Shown piece after piece: positions 36,765 through 49,185 of a stretch of DNA of 64,000 bases. The DNA lies in contig CM017572.1 of NCBI GenBank assembly GCA_007844125.1, positions 21,311,407 through 21,375,406 on the forward strand, in the 5' to 3' direction. Source of the stretch: Sinonovacula constricta (taxonomy: Eukaryota; Mollusca; Bivalvia; Cardiida; Solecurtidae). Made by a program: the position numbers and the translations under genes. Within the stretch, counting starts at the first letter, position 1, and each line of letters starts with the position of its first letter. The notes beneath the pieces are model-generated. The model saw only the letters and a list, made by a program, of their open reading frames with translations, did no database searches and was not told the origin of the DNA.

Positions 36765-37026
36765 GAATGGGATGGGATACTGCGCAGCGACATTTCTATC
36801 ATTATAGCACAGGGGCACTTATGAGGTGCCCAGGGACTGAACCCGGCCGGTCCATTACTGGCACCGACGAGTCAGGCGTAATGCTGTCCCCTTAGCCCCG
36901 AGCGTTAGGAGGGAAGCCACTAGTACCAACTTTAAAGTCTTTAAGTTTGACCCGACCGGGGTTCGAACCCACGATCTCCCGATCCGCAAGCCGACGCTCT
37001 ACCACCTGAGCTATTGCGGCCGGTCT
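36765..37026 (-). mobile_element. SINE B, full length, with target site duplication
   Basis: On the - strand the head reads GCAATAGCTCAGGTGGTAGA then GCGTCGGCTTGCGGATCGGG and GGTTCGAACCCCGG, which are tRNA-like A and B boxes. The body has GGACAGCATTACGC and GGGCACCTCATAAGTGCCCC, and the end repeats CCCAT. An 11-bp duplication, TCTTCAATAGG, flanks it. Confidence 0.9.
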
Positions 37027-37059
37027 TCTTCAATAGGTAAATAAGAAAAGGTCCTATCA

Positions 37060-37180
37060 AAATTTCCACAGATATTTAGACAAAGGCAAACAGGGTATAT
37101 GTATATTGACAAAAACACAGAGACGAGACATAACACACATAAATAAAAACCATCAGTTATCGCCTTGGAACGGTCAATCG
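37060..37180 (+). repeat. Repeat C fragment
   Basis: It shares ACCATCAGTTATCGCCTTGG and AACGGTCAATCGGCAAAAGG with the repeat C copies. It lies between the SINE A head and a SINE A tail. Confidence 0.6.
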
Positions 37181-37315
37181 GCAAAAGGGATGACTTGCGG
37201 TGTGCCGGTGGTTCTCCCCAGACATTTGTCTTGAGTCTTCCTCCACCAAAAATAGCTGGACGTTGCTATAATGATCATAACTGGTCGCTGCAATATATTT
37301 CAAAAACAAATACAA
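37181..37315 (+). mobile_element. SINE A 3' part
   Basis: It has TGCGGTGTGCCGGTGGTTCT, CAGACATTTGTCTTGAG and CTATAATGATCATAACTGG. It could be the missing 3' half of the SINE A at 36642, with a repeat C piece in between, or a separate insertion. Confidence 0.75.
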
Positions 37316-37864
37316 AATTAAATTAATGACAGCAGCAAAGGAAGAAGAATCAGAAGGGGAGGAGGAGGAGGAGGAGAAGAAGGAGACCGCTTTACGTTCA
37401 CTAATGTGACATCTGACCATTACTAAGTGCACGTAGATCCTGAACAAATATCTAGGTAGAACCACCGGTGCACAGAGTGACAGTCAGAAGACCTCTCCTA
37501 TAGTTATTCGGATATGTATTAAATATAGGCATAACAGAATTAGATACACTTGTATTCTGCATTAACAACTATATCTGACAGTGAATATATGTATAATAAT
37601 AGACCTCTACATAAATTTAAATGCTTTAGGTCCCCTCGCTAGAGAAGATTTATCACTCATAGACATTTTCTTTGTTTAGACTGTAGTACATTATTGTATT
37701 ATATATACTAGAACCATCAATGTTTGAAGTTTTGATAAAGCAAAATTATTCGTTTTTTGGTTCACGTGACATGTTTATTATCTATACGTGTACATGTTGT
37801 AAAAATGATGTACACTATAATATATACAAATCTTAAATAAAATTTCTGTTCCGTTCTGTTCCGT

Positions 37865-38280
37865 CCCACCTGCGCGACAAGGTGCTAATTGGCCTTAATC
37901 AACAATTTCAAAAACACGCAGACTTCCTCATTCATACTCACAAACCTATTGACACTTTCAAACCTTTGTTTAAGTCATCTAAGGTTCGGTTCATTCTCTG
38001 TGTTTCACACCAGCTTGAATCACCACGGCTTATCTGTTGTCGATAATACTTGGTCTCATCCTTTATACAGAGGGAGGAAAAAACTAAGCTTGAAGAGAAG
38101 AAAGAAGGATGGAAGTGTCAGAAAGTGCCAACCTGCTAACACCTATTCCAGGCCGCTAATACTTAATTATTCACCCTTCGCCGTTCTAACACCGTTAATT
38201 GCACATCAAAAGTGCCGAAATTCATCAAAAATTAATGCAGCTCCCATATTAACAATTATGCGGCATAGAAAGTAAAAACT
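37865..38280. promoter_or_regulatory. Candidate conserved non-coding island
   Basis: Repeat-free and richer in G+C than the flanks, with TTAATTA-type sites near 38160. A 128-codon frame at 37889 has no recognisable domain, so I favour a regulatory or other non-coding role. Confidence 0.2.
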
Positions 38281-38739
38281 CGCAACTTTCCTCGCCTTAA
38301 GAACAAAAGCTGTGGGACCGCAACAGTTTATTTTAAAGCGGAAATTCATATAATACGAATTTCTGTGGTCATATTTCCATATTTTTATGTCTGTAATAAA
38401 AAAAGTTCGCTTTTTTATTTAAAGTTTAAACGTTTTTTATGGTGGAGAACAAGGTAGGTCGTAAATAGGTGAGTCAACTGATGATTGAGCTGCCTATACA
38501 TTAAAAACCGGCTACGCCATATGCTTAACTAGCCAAAATAAATGTATTAATTACCTTTTTTTTTAATTACTCATTATGTTTATATTTTTATAGTTATATT
38601 GGAGCACACTGTCAATTTATCAACTAAAAGGAAGCTGTTAATTGGTCTAATAACAGGTAAAGAGGCACCAAACTTGAAATCTGAAAGGCAACATGTAATT
38701 AGCGTTGGTAATTGCTCATTTATTATGCTTTATGTTAAT

Positions 38740-39048
38740 GTTTATTGGGTTTATCGTCCCACAAATAGTATTTCAGTTATCTGGAGACGGTGTTCACTTG
38801 AAGCAGATATACTTCTGCCTTCACTGTGTATAGCATGCCGTGAACACCTGGCATGATACCACACCCAGTCACATTATCCTGACACCGGGCCAACCAGTCG
38901 TGGAACTACCCTTATATTTGCTTGGGCGTTAGCAAGGAAGCTGTACCACTACCATTTTAACGACTTAGGTATGTCACGGCCTGGGATCGAACCCGGGGCC
39001 TCCCGTACCTGGAGCCGACGCTCTACAGATGGCGCTACCAGGTCCGGT
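38740..39048 (-). mobile_element. SINE D, full length
   Basis: Read on the - strand, the head is ACCGGACCTGGTAGCGCCAT, then GAGCGTCGGCTCC and the B box GGGTTCGATCCC, both tRNA-like. The body carries CCACGACTGGTTGGCCC and CACCGTCTCCAGATAACTGA and ends GGGACGATAAACCCAATAAA. Confidence 0.9.
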
Positions 39049-39199
39049 ATATTATGGTTTAAGAAGTTAAACAGTGAAAATATTATTATTGTTATTATCC
39101 ACTTAAAATAACATTAACACGCATCATTAAAATCGTGTAGGTGTATATGAAATGAAAGAATTGTAACCAAAGTATATAAAAGTATATATATACGGATTT

Positions 39200-39315
39200 T
39201 ACTGTTATTATTATTATTACCATCATCATTATCATCATCACCATCATCATCACCATCATCATCATCATCACCATCCATCATCATCATCACCATTATTATT
39301 ATTATTATCATCTCT
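39200..39315. repeat. (CAT)n/(ATT)n microsatellite
   Basis: Trinucleotide runs of CAT, CAC and ATT. The Asp/Met-rich frame on the - strand is an artefact. Confidence 0.95.
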
Positions 39316-40069
39316 ACCATCATCATTATTGCTTATTTTCATGAAGATGACCGACCCTTTTCAACAATATACAACTGTGTGTGCATTTTCCAGTCTAAAG
39401 TAATCTCTCAATAACTAAAAAAATGGGAAAATTATATTTTATCTGCAGTATTTATACATCAAATACCTACACTAAAAAAGAGCAGGAAAACATACAACTT
39501 GAATAATGTCCATTTATAAACGAAAGATGGGAATTCGCTTTCTGCCAGTTGTAAACAGAACAGTAAATAATTTAATTTGTCAACAACAGTATATCGTACA
39601 ATTATCTGATTATTCTTTAAAGAACAAGGAATAAGCATAACAACTACCATCACAATGGAATCGGTGTAATCTTTTGACAGAAAAATGGAAAAATACTTAA
39701 AAAAATATTTTGGGTGTTCAAATGAAACATACTGAACGCGATGAACATATTAGGTATAACTTCCTCTTTAAAGCTTGAGACAATACGCAAAAAGCGTTTT
39801 TACCTATCTGCAGTTTAATTATTAATTCTAAACTAAAATGATTTAACACATGTCAGATATAAATCCACTTATTGGAGTATAACAATAACAACAACAAAAA
39901 TCATGCAAGAAAGCAAACTAAACGACTGCGCTATTTTCGTGACGTCAACATCGCGCAGTAATACAAACATAACCGAAACAACTTTCCTTACATAAGAAAT
40001 CAGTGTTTGTAAAATATTCAGCACATATTTACCTACGGCAATGGATAGTGGAGAAAGCACGGTGCATGA

Positions 40070-40330
40070 GCCTACAATGAACTATTACTGCGACAATAAC
40101 GCTCCATGAATAATTGAGGAGCACGTGTTTGTAGGCTGCCTCCGGCCTCCGGGCTACCTGGGAACGTTGCGTGACTCCGGGGGACATCGCACGGGAAATC
40201 AATGTCCAGAGATTGTGGCGGAAACGTCAGAAAATCAATGCGGATTAGACGGCCAGAAGACCTGGGCCTGCCCTGGTGGATCCGCATCCTGCAAGAATGC
40301 ATCAAGCTTCGACCATGGATTTAATGTTTC
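40070..40330. promoter_or_regulatory. Candidate conserved non-coding island
   Basis: This is the most G+C-rich block in its neighbourhood, with GGAGCACGTG at about 40119 (E-box). Open frames on both strands do not resemble proteins. A promoter or enhancer is possible. Confidence 0.25.
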
Positions 40331-41175
40331 CACAATAAAGGAATACAAAACACTGCTAAATACATCGGGAAAGTTTACTTTGATGTTAAAAGAAGCACAC
40401 CGTTTTTTTCCGAGAGTCAAACTGTTCAGTTTCCAGTAAGATGTCAAAATGTGTTTCGTGCACTAAATTGACATATGTCCTAGAAAACTGCTTATATCAA
40501 CTGTCTTAGTGAATTCGATTGGTCATTTTAGTTTTATAAACATACCACGGGAACTTTTTTCTTTTCTCTTTTCTTCTTTCCCAATAAACGTCATAATTAT
40601 GTACCAATATACTTAACAGTAAAATTTAACGTTAAAATGTGAATTCAAAGATTTACAATTTGCTTAAAGCAATGGGGATCAGTCAAAATTGTAAACTTTT
40701 CCTCGCCACAAAACAGACTTCTGTTATAAAATTAATTCTTTTCTTGTATTAGATTATCATACCAAGGCGCAGGATTTTCATACATTTGCATTTTAGCATA
40801 CAGTTATAAAAACTTATTTATGTAAAAAAAATAATTTTATATACATATATTATAATAATGTTACAATTAAGTGTATACATATCTTAATGAAGCATGTTCA
40901 CGTATGCATCATCATAAAATAAAAGTTATTGTATCTATTCTTGGGAAGTTTAAACGAAGCTAGCATACACCAAACGTTACTGCTTTTCTTGCCAACGTAT
41001 AAATAATAATGATTGATTTTTCGCTCAAGTTTCTCTGTTCTCATTGTTATTTATTTGTTTGTTTTGTTTGATTTAGAATGTAGTCTTCTGAAGAGGAGGA
41101 AATAACGATATATGTGCATGTATACTTATTTTAGATGGACCAATATAAATATCCCTATATTTCCGATGTACTTGA

Positions 41176-41660
41176 TACGTTTAAAAGAAAGGAAAGACAG
41201 AACACGCCTAAATACGTTTAAAAGAAAGGAAAGACAGAACACGCCTAAATAAGTTTAAAAGACAAGAAACACAGAACCCGCCTAAAAACGTTCAAAAGAC
41301 AAGAAACACAGAACACGCCTGAATACGTTTTAAATAAAAGAAACCCAGATAACGCCTAAATACGTATAACAGACAAGAAAGACAGAACACGCCTAAATAC
41401 GTTTTAAATAAAAGAAATCCAGAACACGCCTATAAACGTTTAAAAGACAAGAACGACCAAGAAAGACAGAACACGCTTAAATACGTTTAAAGGAAAAGAA
41501 AGACAGAACACGCATAAAAACGTATAAAAGACAAGAAAAACAAAACAAACCTGAATACGTTGAAAAGAAAAGAAAAATAGAACACAACTAAATACGTTTT
41601 AAGGTAAGGAACACAGAGCACGCCTAAATACGTTTAAGGGTAGGAACACGAAACATGGCC
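41176..41660. repeat. About 37-bp minisatellite array
   Basis: Roughly thirteen units of ACGTTTAAAAGAAAGGAAAG followed by ACAGAACACGCCTAAAT. The first two are nearly identical and later ones drift and include small deletions. Confidence 0.93.
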
Positions 41661-42018
41661 AAATATTTCTACTTTGTGTTAATAAGTTGCAATAAATTAT
41701 TATAAGTTTATCTTCAAATAACAGCCGATCCCAAGTGGACCTTTAAGCTGACGACAGGAATCCTTCAACATACTCTATTTGTTTTATCATTATTACTTTT
41801 CGTGGAGGCGTGTCTGAAACATTGTCAGTAATATCTAAATGATATTGATATGACACACACACGCACGCACAAACGCACAGACACATACACAAACAAACAG
41901 ACGTACGGCGGCAGAGCCAAGCTTCGTATTAGGTACGTACATGTATATCACTGCTGCATCCGCATTTTCATATGTACTTCATGTGTAATTATTATCATTG
42001 AGGACATAGTTCAGCTTG

Positions 42019-42314
42019 TCATGGATTAGTTGTCAGCAACAAGCTCTCCATCTTTTCTCTGTTCTTAGCATCCTTAAAGCTGGACCAAGAATCTTCGTGT
42101 TCGCTGAAACGGTCTAAAGCCGCCTCTGTAAATAAAAAGGCAAACATCAATGTAGGTGTTTTAAGGGGCATAACATGTTTGCATTTCGGCATGTTTTCTT
42201 TATATCAAAGTCACAAAAATCAAGAGCATAAACCCTGTCACTAGCCTGCAGACCTGCAGAACTGTTTACCTGTACTTTTCCAAGCATACTGCACTATTCC
42301 CCAAACCTCCGACA
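42019..42314 (-). CDS. Two candidate coding exons forming the C-terminus of an unrecognised gene
   Basis: On the - strand, 42314-42270 (45 nt) follows an acceptor TTTTTTAG and ends before the donor GTAAAC. Segment 42125-42019 follows a strong acceptor (CCTTTTTATTTACAG) and ends in TGA. Joining them keeps frame: SEVWGIVQYAWKST, then EAALDRFSEHEDSWSSFK and DAKNREKMESLLLTTNP. The peptide is charged and helical-looking and has no low-complexity or repeat character. I do not recognise the family. A repeat C fragment abuts the upstream exon, so exons further 5' must lie beyond it, and I could not find them. It could also be a decayed gene fragment. Confidence 0.4.
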
Positions 42315-42324
42315 CTAAAAAATG

Positions 42325-42365
42325 TGGTCTTTTGCCGACTGGCCATTCAAAGGCGGCAACTGCTC
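42325..42365 (-). repeat. Repeat C fragment next to the orphan exon
   Basis: On the - strand it reads CAGTTGCCGCC then GGCCAGTCGGCAAAAG, matching the repeat C phrase at 24548. Confidence 0.6.
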
Positions 42366-42937
42366 CTTTTTTTTCGACTGTTTTGCGAATCGTGGAGTTG
42401 TCGACAATGTTGATAATCATAAGCATAGTGAGTGAACTTTCGTCATAAGTTGCTTCAGGTTTTAATGAACGTTGGATTTTTACTGGATGTTTTTATTTTC
42501 TAAAGTCGCAACTTCAGAAACACAATAAAAATCAAGTATTATATTTGAATTATTCCCTGCATATTCGAGAAGGAATAAGTATAAATTGTTGAACGTTTTA
42601 TTTAATTAATCGACTTTTAGAGTTTACTGGAATGAAATGGTATAAATAACTTGTAAAAAGACATTTTTATTTAAATTAAAAACTTAAGAACATTAGTTTA
42701 TTGCATTTATTATCTGAAGCAGGTACTCAATTAAATGGGTATGTTTCACTTTCGTTTTTTTTTATATTTGATTTTATACACGATAGAACTTTTGTTTAAA
42801 ACGTTTATTCGGTTACAAATATCATTTATTCGTGTTTTATGTTTTTGTTTTGTTGTCGTTGTTGTTTTTGTTGTTGTTTGGTGTTGCTGTGTGTTTTTTA
42901 TGTTGTTTTGTTTTGTGCTGTAGTGGTAGTTTTTTAC

Positions 42938-43135
42938 ATCGCACCAACACAATTATGGTCATACAGACAACGTCCGGCCAATTATTGGTGAAGACTCCTT
43001 ATATCTGGGTAGAACCACCGGCCGCACCGCAGGTTAGCTGAACAGCCACCCCACATAAAATTTCTTGCTTTGATTCGGGACTCGAACCCACTCGGTGAGG
43101 GGTTGAGGAGTTACAAGTCGGCGACTCTAACCGTA
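42938..43135 (-). mobile_element. SINE A copy
   Basis: It shows GGTAGAACCACCGG, GCACCGCAGGTTAGCTG, the B box (reverse complement of GGGACTCGAACCC) and AGTTACAAGTCGGCGACTCT. The very 5' end of the head is lost. Confidence 0.85.
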
Positions 43136-43379
43136 ATATCATTCAATGCATCTACAAGATAAAAAGTATCGTTGTTACTTTGGAAGCTTTTATCGAATTA
43201 AAAGGAACAGTTTTAACTTTTCATTTCTTTTCTTTTAAATCAGCATCTTTTAATTAAAAAAAAAACTTGTGTAGTCTAAAAAAATAACATGGTTTTTGAA
43301 TAAACTGGACATGATAACTTGTTAACTTGTTATTATTTGTTGTTAGTTTATTCTTATATTCTTATATTTTAAAAATAGG

Positions 43380-43790
43380 AGGAACTTTGTATGGTGCGGA
43401 CGTCCTTGGAAGGGTTGTGGTGAAGTGGAGTTGACGGGACCAGGCACACTTTGATTGGCAAGTAAACCGGAGCATCGCGGGCTACTTGGGGTAATGAATG
43501 AAGATGAAGCCACGTTACCGCGCGAAACACAAAGTGTGTTAATTACATTACAGCGTGGAAGAATTTGTTTAATCCAATTAGGTCTGTTCCTCGCTTGATT
43601 AAAGTGTGCGCTACGCACAAAAACTCACTTCGTGGAGATTAGATTAGAACGGGTCTGAAGCGTAGAAGAGCCTCTTCCGAGTTGGATTGTGTCTCGGGAA
43701 GCGGCTGTAAATAAATTACTCCGCACAACTGCCGTAATTTACGTTGCCTCAACACCGGAATGGGGGAGAGTAATTCTCGAGCCGATTGTG
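43380..43790. promoter_or_regulatory. Candidate conserved non-coding island with homeodomain-type sites
   Basis: It is repeat-free, G+C-richer than its flanks and dense in TAATTA, TAATCC and GATTAAA motifs. The 91-codon frame on the - strand has no known domain. A regulatory role is inferred. Confidence 0.25.
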
Positions 43791-44889
43791 TTTGATATAA
43801 TTTGTTTCAAAGTATTAAGAAATTTAAACCGCAATAAAGTGAATGTTACAGATTAAAGGGAAGTGCTATATGACAATGTGTGTTTGTTGTTGGTCACGGC
43901 ACGTTTTCACGTTTGAAAAAACTCGGCCATTGGTGAATACAATTTGATGATAGTTTTACAGAACAGAACAGAACGTTCCTAAGACTTTATTACAGCTCAT
44001 CGTATATGAGTAACTAAATACAGCAAATGTGTGTATGCGATAAATAAAATCTACATGAACAATAAGAATATTAAAGTATACAAACAAACAGTTTATATAA
44101 ATAGTGAGAAAGTGGCAATGACTAATGAGCGAAAAGTTGGACACAAAATTGAAAAATATTCAATAGTATGATCAATGCTGAAAAGACCCAAAACATTTAA
44201 AATTAATAATTTTTAAAGCTCCAATTCAGATATTTGAAGTATAATGTTGTACATCATGTTCAAATGTGCAGCTCGTTTCAACCTTGTTTTCGAATAATTT
44301 AAAAATGTTTTCACATGAAGGCAAATTATATTCTTGTTTTACGGTCACCATTTGTGTAGCTGCGTATATTTTTTTTTTCAGAACACGAATTGTAAATAAA
44401 CTTGTCTTATTAAATTTATAAATTAATTTAAATAAATAAATAAAATTATAATAAATAATATTTTTATAAATGCAGTCATATTTGATGACATTTGCCGTGC
44501 ACATATTTATCTTCATTATTCTTCTATTTAAAATAAAACTTTCATTTTAGCATGGCGTTTATCACATAGATAAAATATGTATTGTCGGGATAGAAAAACC
44601 TGTGTTTAATTGTATGTAGCTAAAGTTACTCACAGAAAGAATTTAAAAGAGGTAAACTTTTTTTTATAAAATAAAAGCCATCGCTTTAGAATCGTTTGTA
44701 GATTTTGTTTGTTGAAAGGGCTTTCACAACAGATTTTAATTATGCACTTCAAGAATGCTATTATCAGAGCCGTTCGGAAAATTTGACGACATGTGTCATA
44801 ATTCCTACATGTCAGTAAGTATAACACTGTTATGAAATAAAACTTGAATATATATTATCATCAAACAGTGTGTAAATAAGTGTCCATAC

Positions 44890-45100
44890 ACCATGAATGG
44901 TTCCAGGAGGGGGTGCACCCCTTCCACCCCACCCCCCACCAACCTGGTCAAAGACGGGTTGTGAAAACACATACATGTACTAAGCTTTTAACGTAATTTT
45001 GAATGTTGTTTGCTTAGGTCAAAATTAGGGTTTCTTACTGTGTGTGTATATATTTCTTGTATTTACTGTCATAACGTTGAATGTCATTTTGAAAAAAATA
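44890..45100 (+). repeat. Dispersed repeat G, copy 2
   Basis: It matches 11025-11215 in block order, including ACACATACATGTA and ATAACGTTGAATG. Confidence 0.5.
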
Positions 45101-45147
45101 CGTTACGATTTAATACGTTCGCATGTTAGCGTTTGATCATTTAAACC

Positions 45148-45350
45148 AATCGGGCGCCCGTGGACGAGCAGTTAGAGGCGTTGATTTGTAACTCCTTAGC
45201 CCCTCTCCACATGGGTTCGATTCCCGGTCGGGATGAGAACTTTCAAGTGGGGAGGTTTTCCAGCTAACCTTTGATTGTTCTACAGACAATTGGTCAAGTC
45301 TTCCTCCGCCAGTAATAGCTGGACGTCGACAATATGATCATATGACATAA
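45148..45350 (+). mobile_element. SINE A, nearly full length
   Basis: The head reads GGGCGCCCGTGGACGAGCAG, the B box GGTTCGATTCCCGG, then TTCCAGCTAACC, TCAAGTCTTCCTCCGCCA and GATCATATGA at the end. Confidence 0.85.
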
Positions 45351-46859
45351 TTATTAAAAAAGAAGAAAAGAAAAACTATACTTGTTATTTTGTTAAGCAG
45401 GTGTTCAATAATCTGGAGACAAAAAATGAAGCCCTCTCGGGGGCTTTAACGACGGGTATGTAAGACTCGGCTTATCTCAGGGGTGGTGTGTTTTCCCGGA
45501 CGAAGGTGACTTTTTGAGTGTGTGATGGGAAGGGCTTATACGTCCAGTTCTCGCATTTATATTATATCACAATAAATAAAAAGCCCATCTATCTTCTATA
45601 AATCGATGTCTAGGTAGCTACGAGAGTGTGTGCAATCCATAACCCAGTACACCAAGCGAAACAGATGTGTTACCCAAAGTTTGCTTTCCCTTTGATCTGT
45701 ACGTTGCATGTATTGCTTTTAAGGCAGAGACAGGGTAATGGAAATCATGCAGAATTGAAAAAAATCATCAATATTTTTGTTATGTTTGACTAAAGGAACA
45801 TAATTATGTATGGAAAATTTAAAACCAAATTTAATAACCAGTGTTGGCTTTTTTTTTTTTTTTTACTTTTTTGTACATATTTCTTTTCAATTCCTCGGAT
45901 ACTGACTGGTCTCTTTTTTAGAAATGAGAATATTGAAGACATTATATATTCTGCTTACGAAAAAAAAAAGTTTGCTATTGAGTTTTATTTAGAACAATTG
46001 CTAAAATAAACCACACAAATCAAACATGTAGGTTTTATTTTTTACTTAACATAATTGCAATACGTCATAAACAGTTACCCTTCCCTAAACATCATGTCAA
46101 CGGATTTTACCATTTTCCTGCTTAGTCATTTTAATGTAAAAATCACTGAGCTGTTTTCTTTATTGATAGAGAGACCCGTTTCAAAGGCAACCAATATCTG
46201 TATCAACGGAATTTGGTTGATCTTGCCATGTATTTTTAATCAGTGGTTTTGATTTTAGACTTTTAATATAGCATTTCACATATTTGTTATCAAATTTTGT
46301 ATTAATTGACCCCTTTGTGCCTACTTAATTAAGATAAATAAATCAGCTTTATTTTTTTCAAATTGATGGAAGTGATTCACAAATAACAGTTAAGGCTGAA
46401 AAAGTTAAACAAGTTGGTCCCTTTGGGCCTTCTAGGATTTTGACCAATAAACCCTCAGTTTTATGTTACTCTAGCTTATGGTGGGCTTCTGCAATACTCC
46501 ACTACCTTAAACGCTCTTGTAGCAACTATATTACATGTGCTGAGCGTGAAAACAACAACAACAACAAAACAATATTGTACACGATTTAATTAGGTCTAGC
46601 CTACTAGTATGTAAATAATACTCAATAGACAGTGTTTCGCACAATGTATTGAGAGATCACGCAACACGAAACATCGGTATTGATCTTCTATTAATTAACA
46701 CTAATATATCTCTAATTAGTATAATTTGTATTTATTCTTGACACACGCTCTTATAGAATTCCACACACACCGATTTTAATTAACACTTTAAACGTAGTTT
46801 AATTGTCTTTATGCTGACTATGTGCCTGTAAAAGTACCATTGATGTCTGTTCGAGTCAC

Positions 46860-47270
46860 GTGACTTAATAAAACAGAAACCACGTGACATAGCCATAACC
46901 CCTGGACAGATGCGTATCGGGCACGGTGCGGATGCGTAATGTGTTTTATACGGTGATATATAGACAGGACTGACACCGGGGGCAAGATAAAATGCACGGA
47001 GAATTAAAACGTTGTTCTATCGATCTTTTCCCAGAGGACTCTGAATTGATGGATGACCCATTGATCAATCGAAGCACCCGTCAGCCATTCCGTCGGATAT
47101 CGGAGTCCCGACGAGATTTGGCTAGGTCTCGGTGGTGGCTTGGAGTGGAAGAAGGAAAAAGAGGGACACACGGCCCGTCGGGATTTACAGTCGTCGATGT
47201 AGGAACTGTAGTCAATGTCTGCTTGTTTTGTTTCTGCTGTTATTCTTTTAAATCTTTGGACTAAACGCAT
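46860..47270 (+). other. Possible promoter plus first exon, unrecognised
   Basis: Two CACGTG E-boxes (46857, 46882) and TGATATATAG at about 46952 precede an ATG at 46992. The frame is open for 90 residues (MHGELKRCSIDLFPEDSELM, then an Arg-rich part). The region is less AT-rich than its flanks. No partner exon or known domain is visible. It may be a first exon, a 5' UTR exon of the sideroflexin gene 3 kb downstream, or chance. Confidence 0.2.
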
Positions 47271-47289
47271 TATACAAACATGATCCCTG

Positions 47290-49015
47290 TGCATGATATA
47301 TGGTACCCAAATAGCAAACTGTACCGTGACATTTTGCCAGCAAAACTACCTTTGTTTATCACACACGCATTGCACAACACAAACAATTAACAAAATGAGG
47401 ATGGATTGTTGATATTTATTGGAATAAAGTTGATAAAACTGCTCAGCCATAAGCATCATTTCTTTGAAAGAATTATAAGACAGGTCATATTAATCTATTT
47501 AGTTATCAATGATTTCCAAATTGGTATTTACAGCTCTATATTTCCCTAGCATATATTTGGACTGGTGTGACAATACAAAATTTAATTCACTGTTTGCTAC
47601 TAAATCTCAAAATACTTGAAACTGGCTCTTTTTTAGATAACTGGAAAAAATAACTGCCATTACATTTTTGTGCTTAGTTTCAAATCTGTTTGCATTGTAT
47701 CAAGGTATTTTTATTTCAAAGTAACTGAAAAGATATTACTTTAAAAGTTTTGACATTTTTGACAAAAAATAAGTATTTGGTCAATGAACACATGGTAATA
47801 TAAAATACATTTTAATTATAATTTATATTTTTATTAATATGAGTTTATGTAACCAGATTTGAAACTGAGCAAAAAAGAGTCAACTGCAAACATTAAAAAT
47901 AAAAATCGGCAATCTTTTTCTTTCTTTTTTTATGGGCAAAGGGAAATAACTTAACAGTGCTCATTCGCGGTAGAAATAAGAGTTAACTCCCCTAGCCCCG
48001 ATTTAGTGGGCGTTGGGATAAACTGCCTAACTCTACATTCCTTAGATTACTACCGAAAAACACTTCGTACGTTTCAATCATATTTTCTATTTTGTTTGTT
48101 TACCTGCTACAAACGAACAGAAATGAAAAAGAATTGTTTGTTACATCTAACGCTGTAGATACGGTTTCCCTGTAAGCGAAGACCTGGATAATGTCATAGG
48201 CAGATCTAACTGTTTATATGGTTGCTAAATATTTATAATGCGTATGTTTAATGTCTTCTTACCTTGGAAGGTCTACTGAAATATGCCGGGTTGGACTAAG
48301 CCGAGTGTGAAAGTGGGCCGAGTTGATTCTTCACTCATCAGCAAACACTTTAAGTCAACAAAACACTTACATATGGATAAATAATAAATCGTGCTCGCCT
48401 TCCATTCGAAATAACACATTTTACACAAGTTGAAAAATTCCATTTAAATCTTACAGTTGTCTTATGTCCTAATAAATAAATAAAGATATCAGATATGAAT
48501 GTTCTTCAGATTTTCAGACGACATTATTTCCCGCTATTTCTACTTTACAATCTCCTAGTTAAAAGAGTTTCATATAATTCGGATTGCTCGCTATCGTTCG
48601 TTATTTCTTTTGTTTTTGTTTTCCCGTAAAATTGTCAACGTTTGTATATTTACATGTGAAGTTATATTGTTGTCCTTGTAATAAAATCAAAAGCCTAGAT
48701 TGTCATTATGCAAGAGATGATGTGACATAGATTTAATAACCAGATTTTATTTAAATCGTCGCCTGTCATTGCGGTTTAAACCAGATTCTCCAGTTAGTGG
48801 ATATCTTTAAATCAGCGAATCAGTCGTCCTTGCAATTTGAAAGTTGCATTTACAGCTGTGTTCTGGTTTTATGTTGGATTTAAGGTGAGAATACCATCGT
48901 CATTTATAGTTAATTAGACCAATGTTCTTTCCTTGTGCATTTTCTTGTTGTTTTTTTTATTAAGTGCACTGCAGAGATCCAATTAAGTTAATTGTATATG
49001 TAGCATACCAGACTG
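47290..49015. other. AT-rich non-coding stretch
   Basis: No gene is seen. The phrases CTTAGTTTCAAATCTG (47677) and CAGATTTGAAACTGAG (47853) are inverted copies and may mark a small degraded element. Confidence 0.35.
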
Positions 49016-49019
49016 TTCA

Positions 49020-49185
49020 TTTTGGATCCCACAAGTATTTGGGTATAACCACCGACGATAGGGTAAAAAAATACATAAACTATTTTGCATAATTCGTGAT
49101 TCATCGACTAGGTCATTGTCTTAGATGTCAGGGGTGTTAAAAGTCAGCAACTTGAGATCAACCTCTCGGCTGTGGGCATTGAATG
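49020..49185 (-). mobile_element. Diverged SINE A copy
   Basis: Only parts align: GGGTATAACCACCG, TTAAAAGTCAGCAACTTGAG and CTCGGCTGTGGGCAT. It is an old copy. Confidence 0.4.

Noticed and set aside
36940..37022. tRNA gene on the - strand
   Set aside because: It has good A and B boxes but belongs to SINE B, flanked by a target duplication with the SINE body attached.
37889..38275. 128-codon frame
   Set aside because: Amino-acid make-up looks random and no domain is seen.
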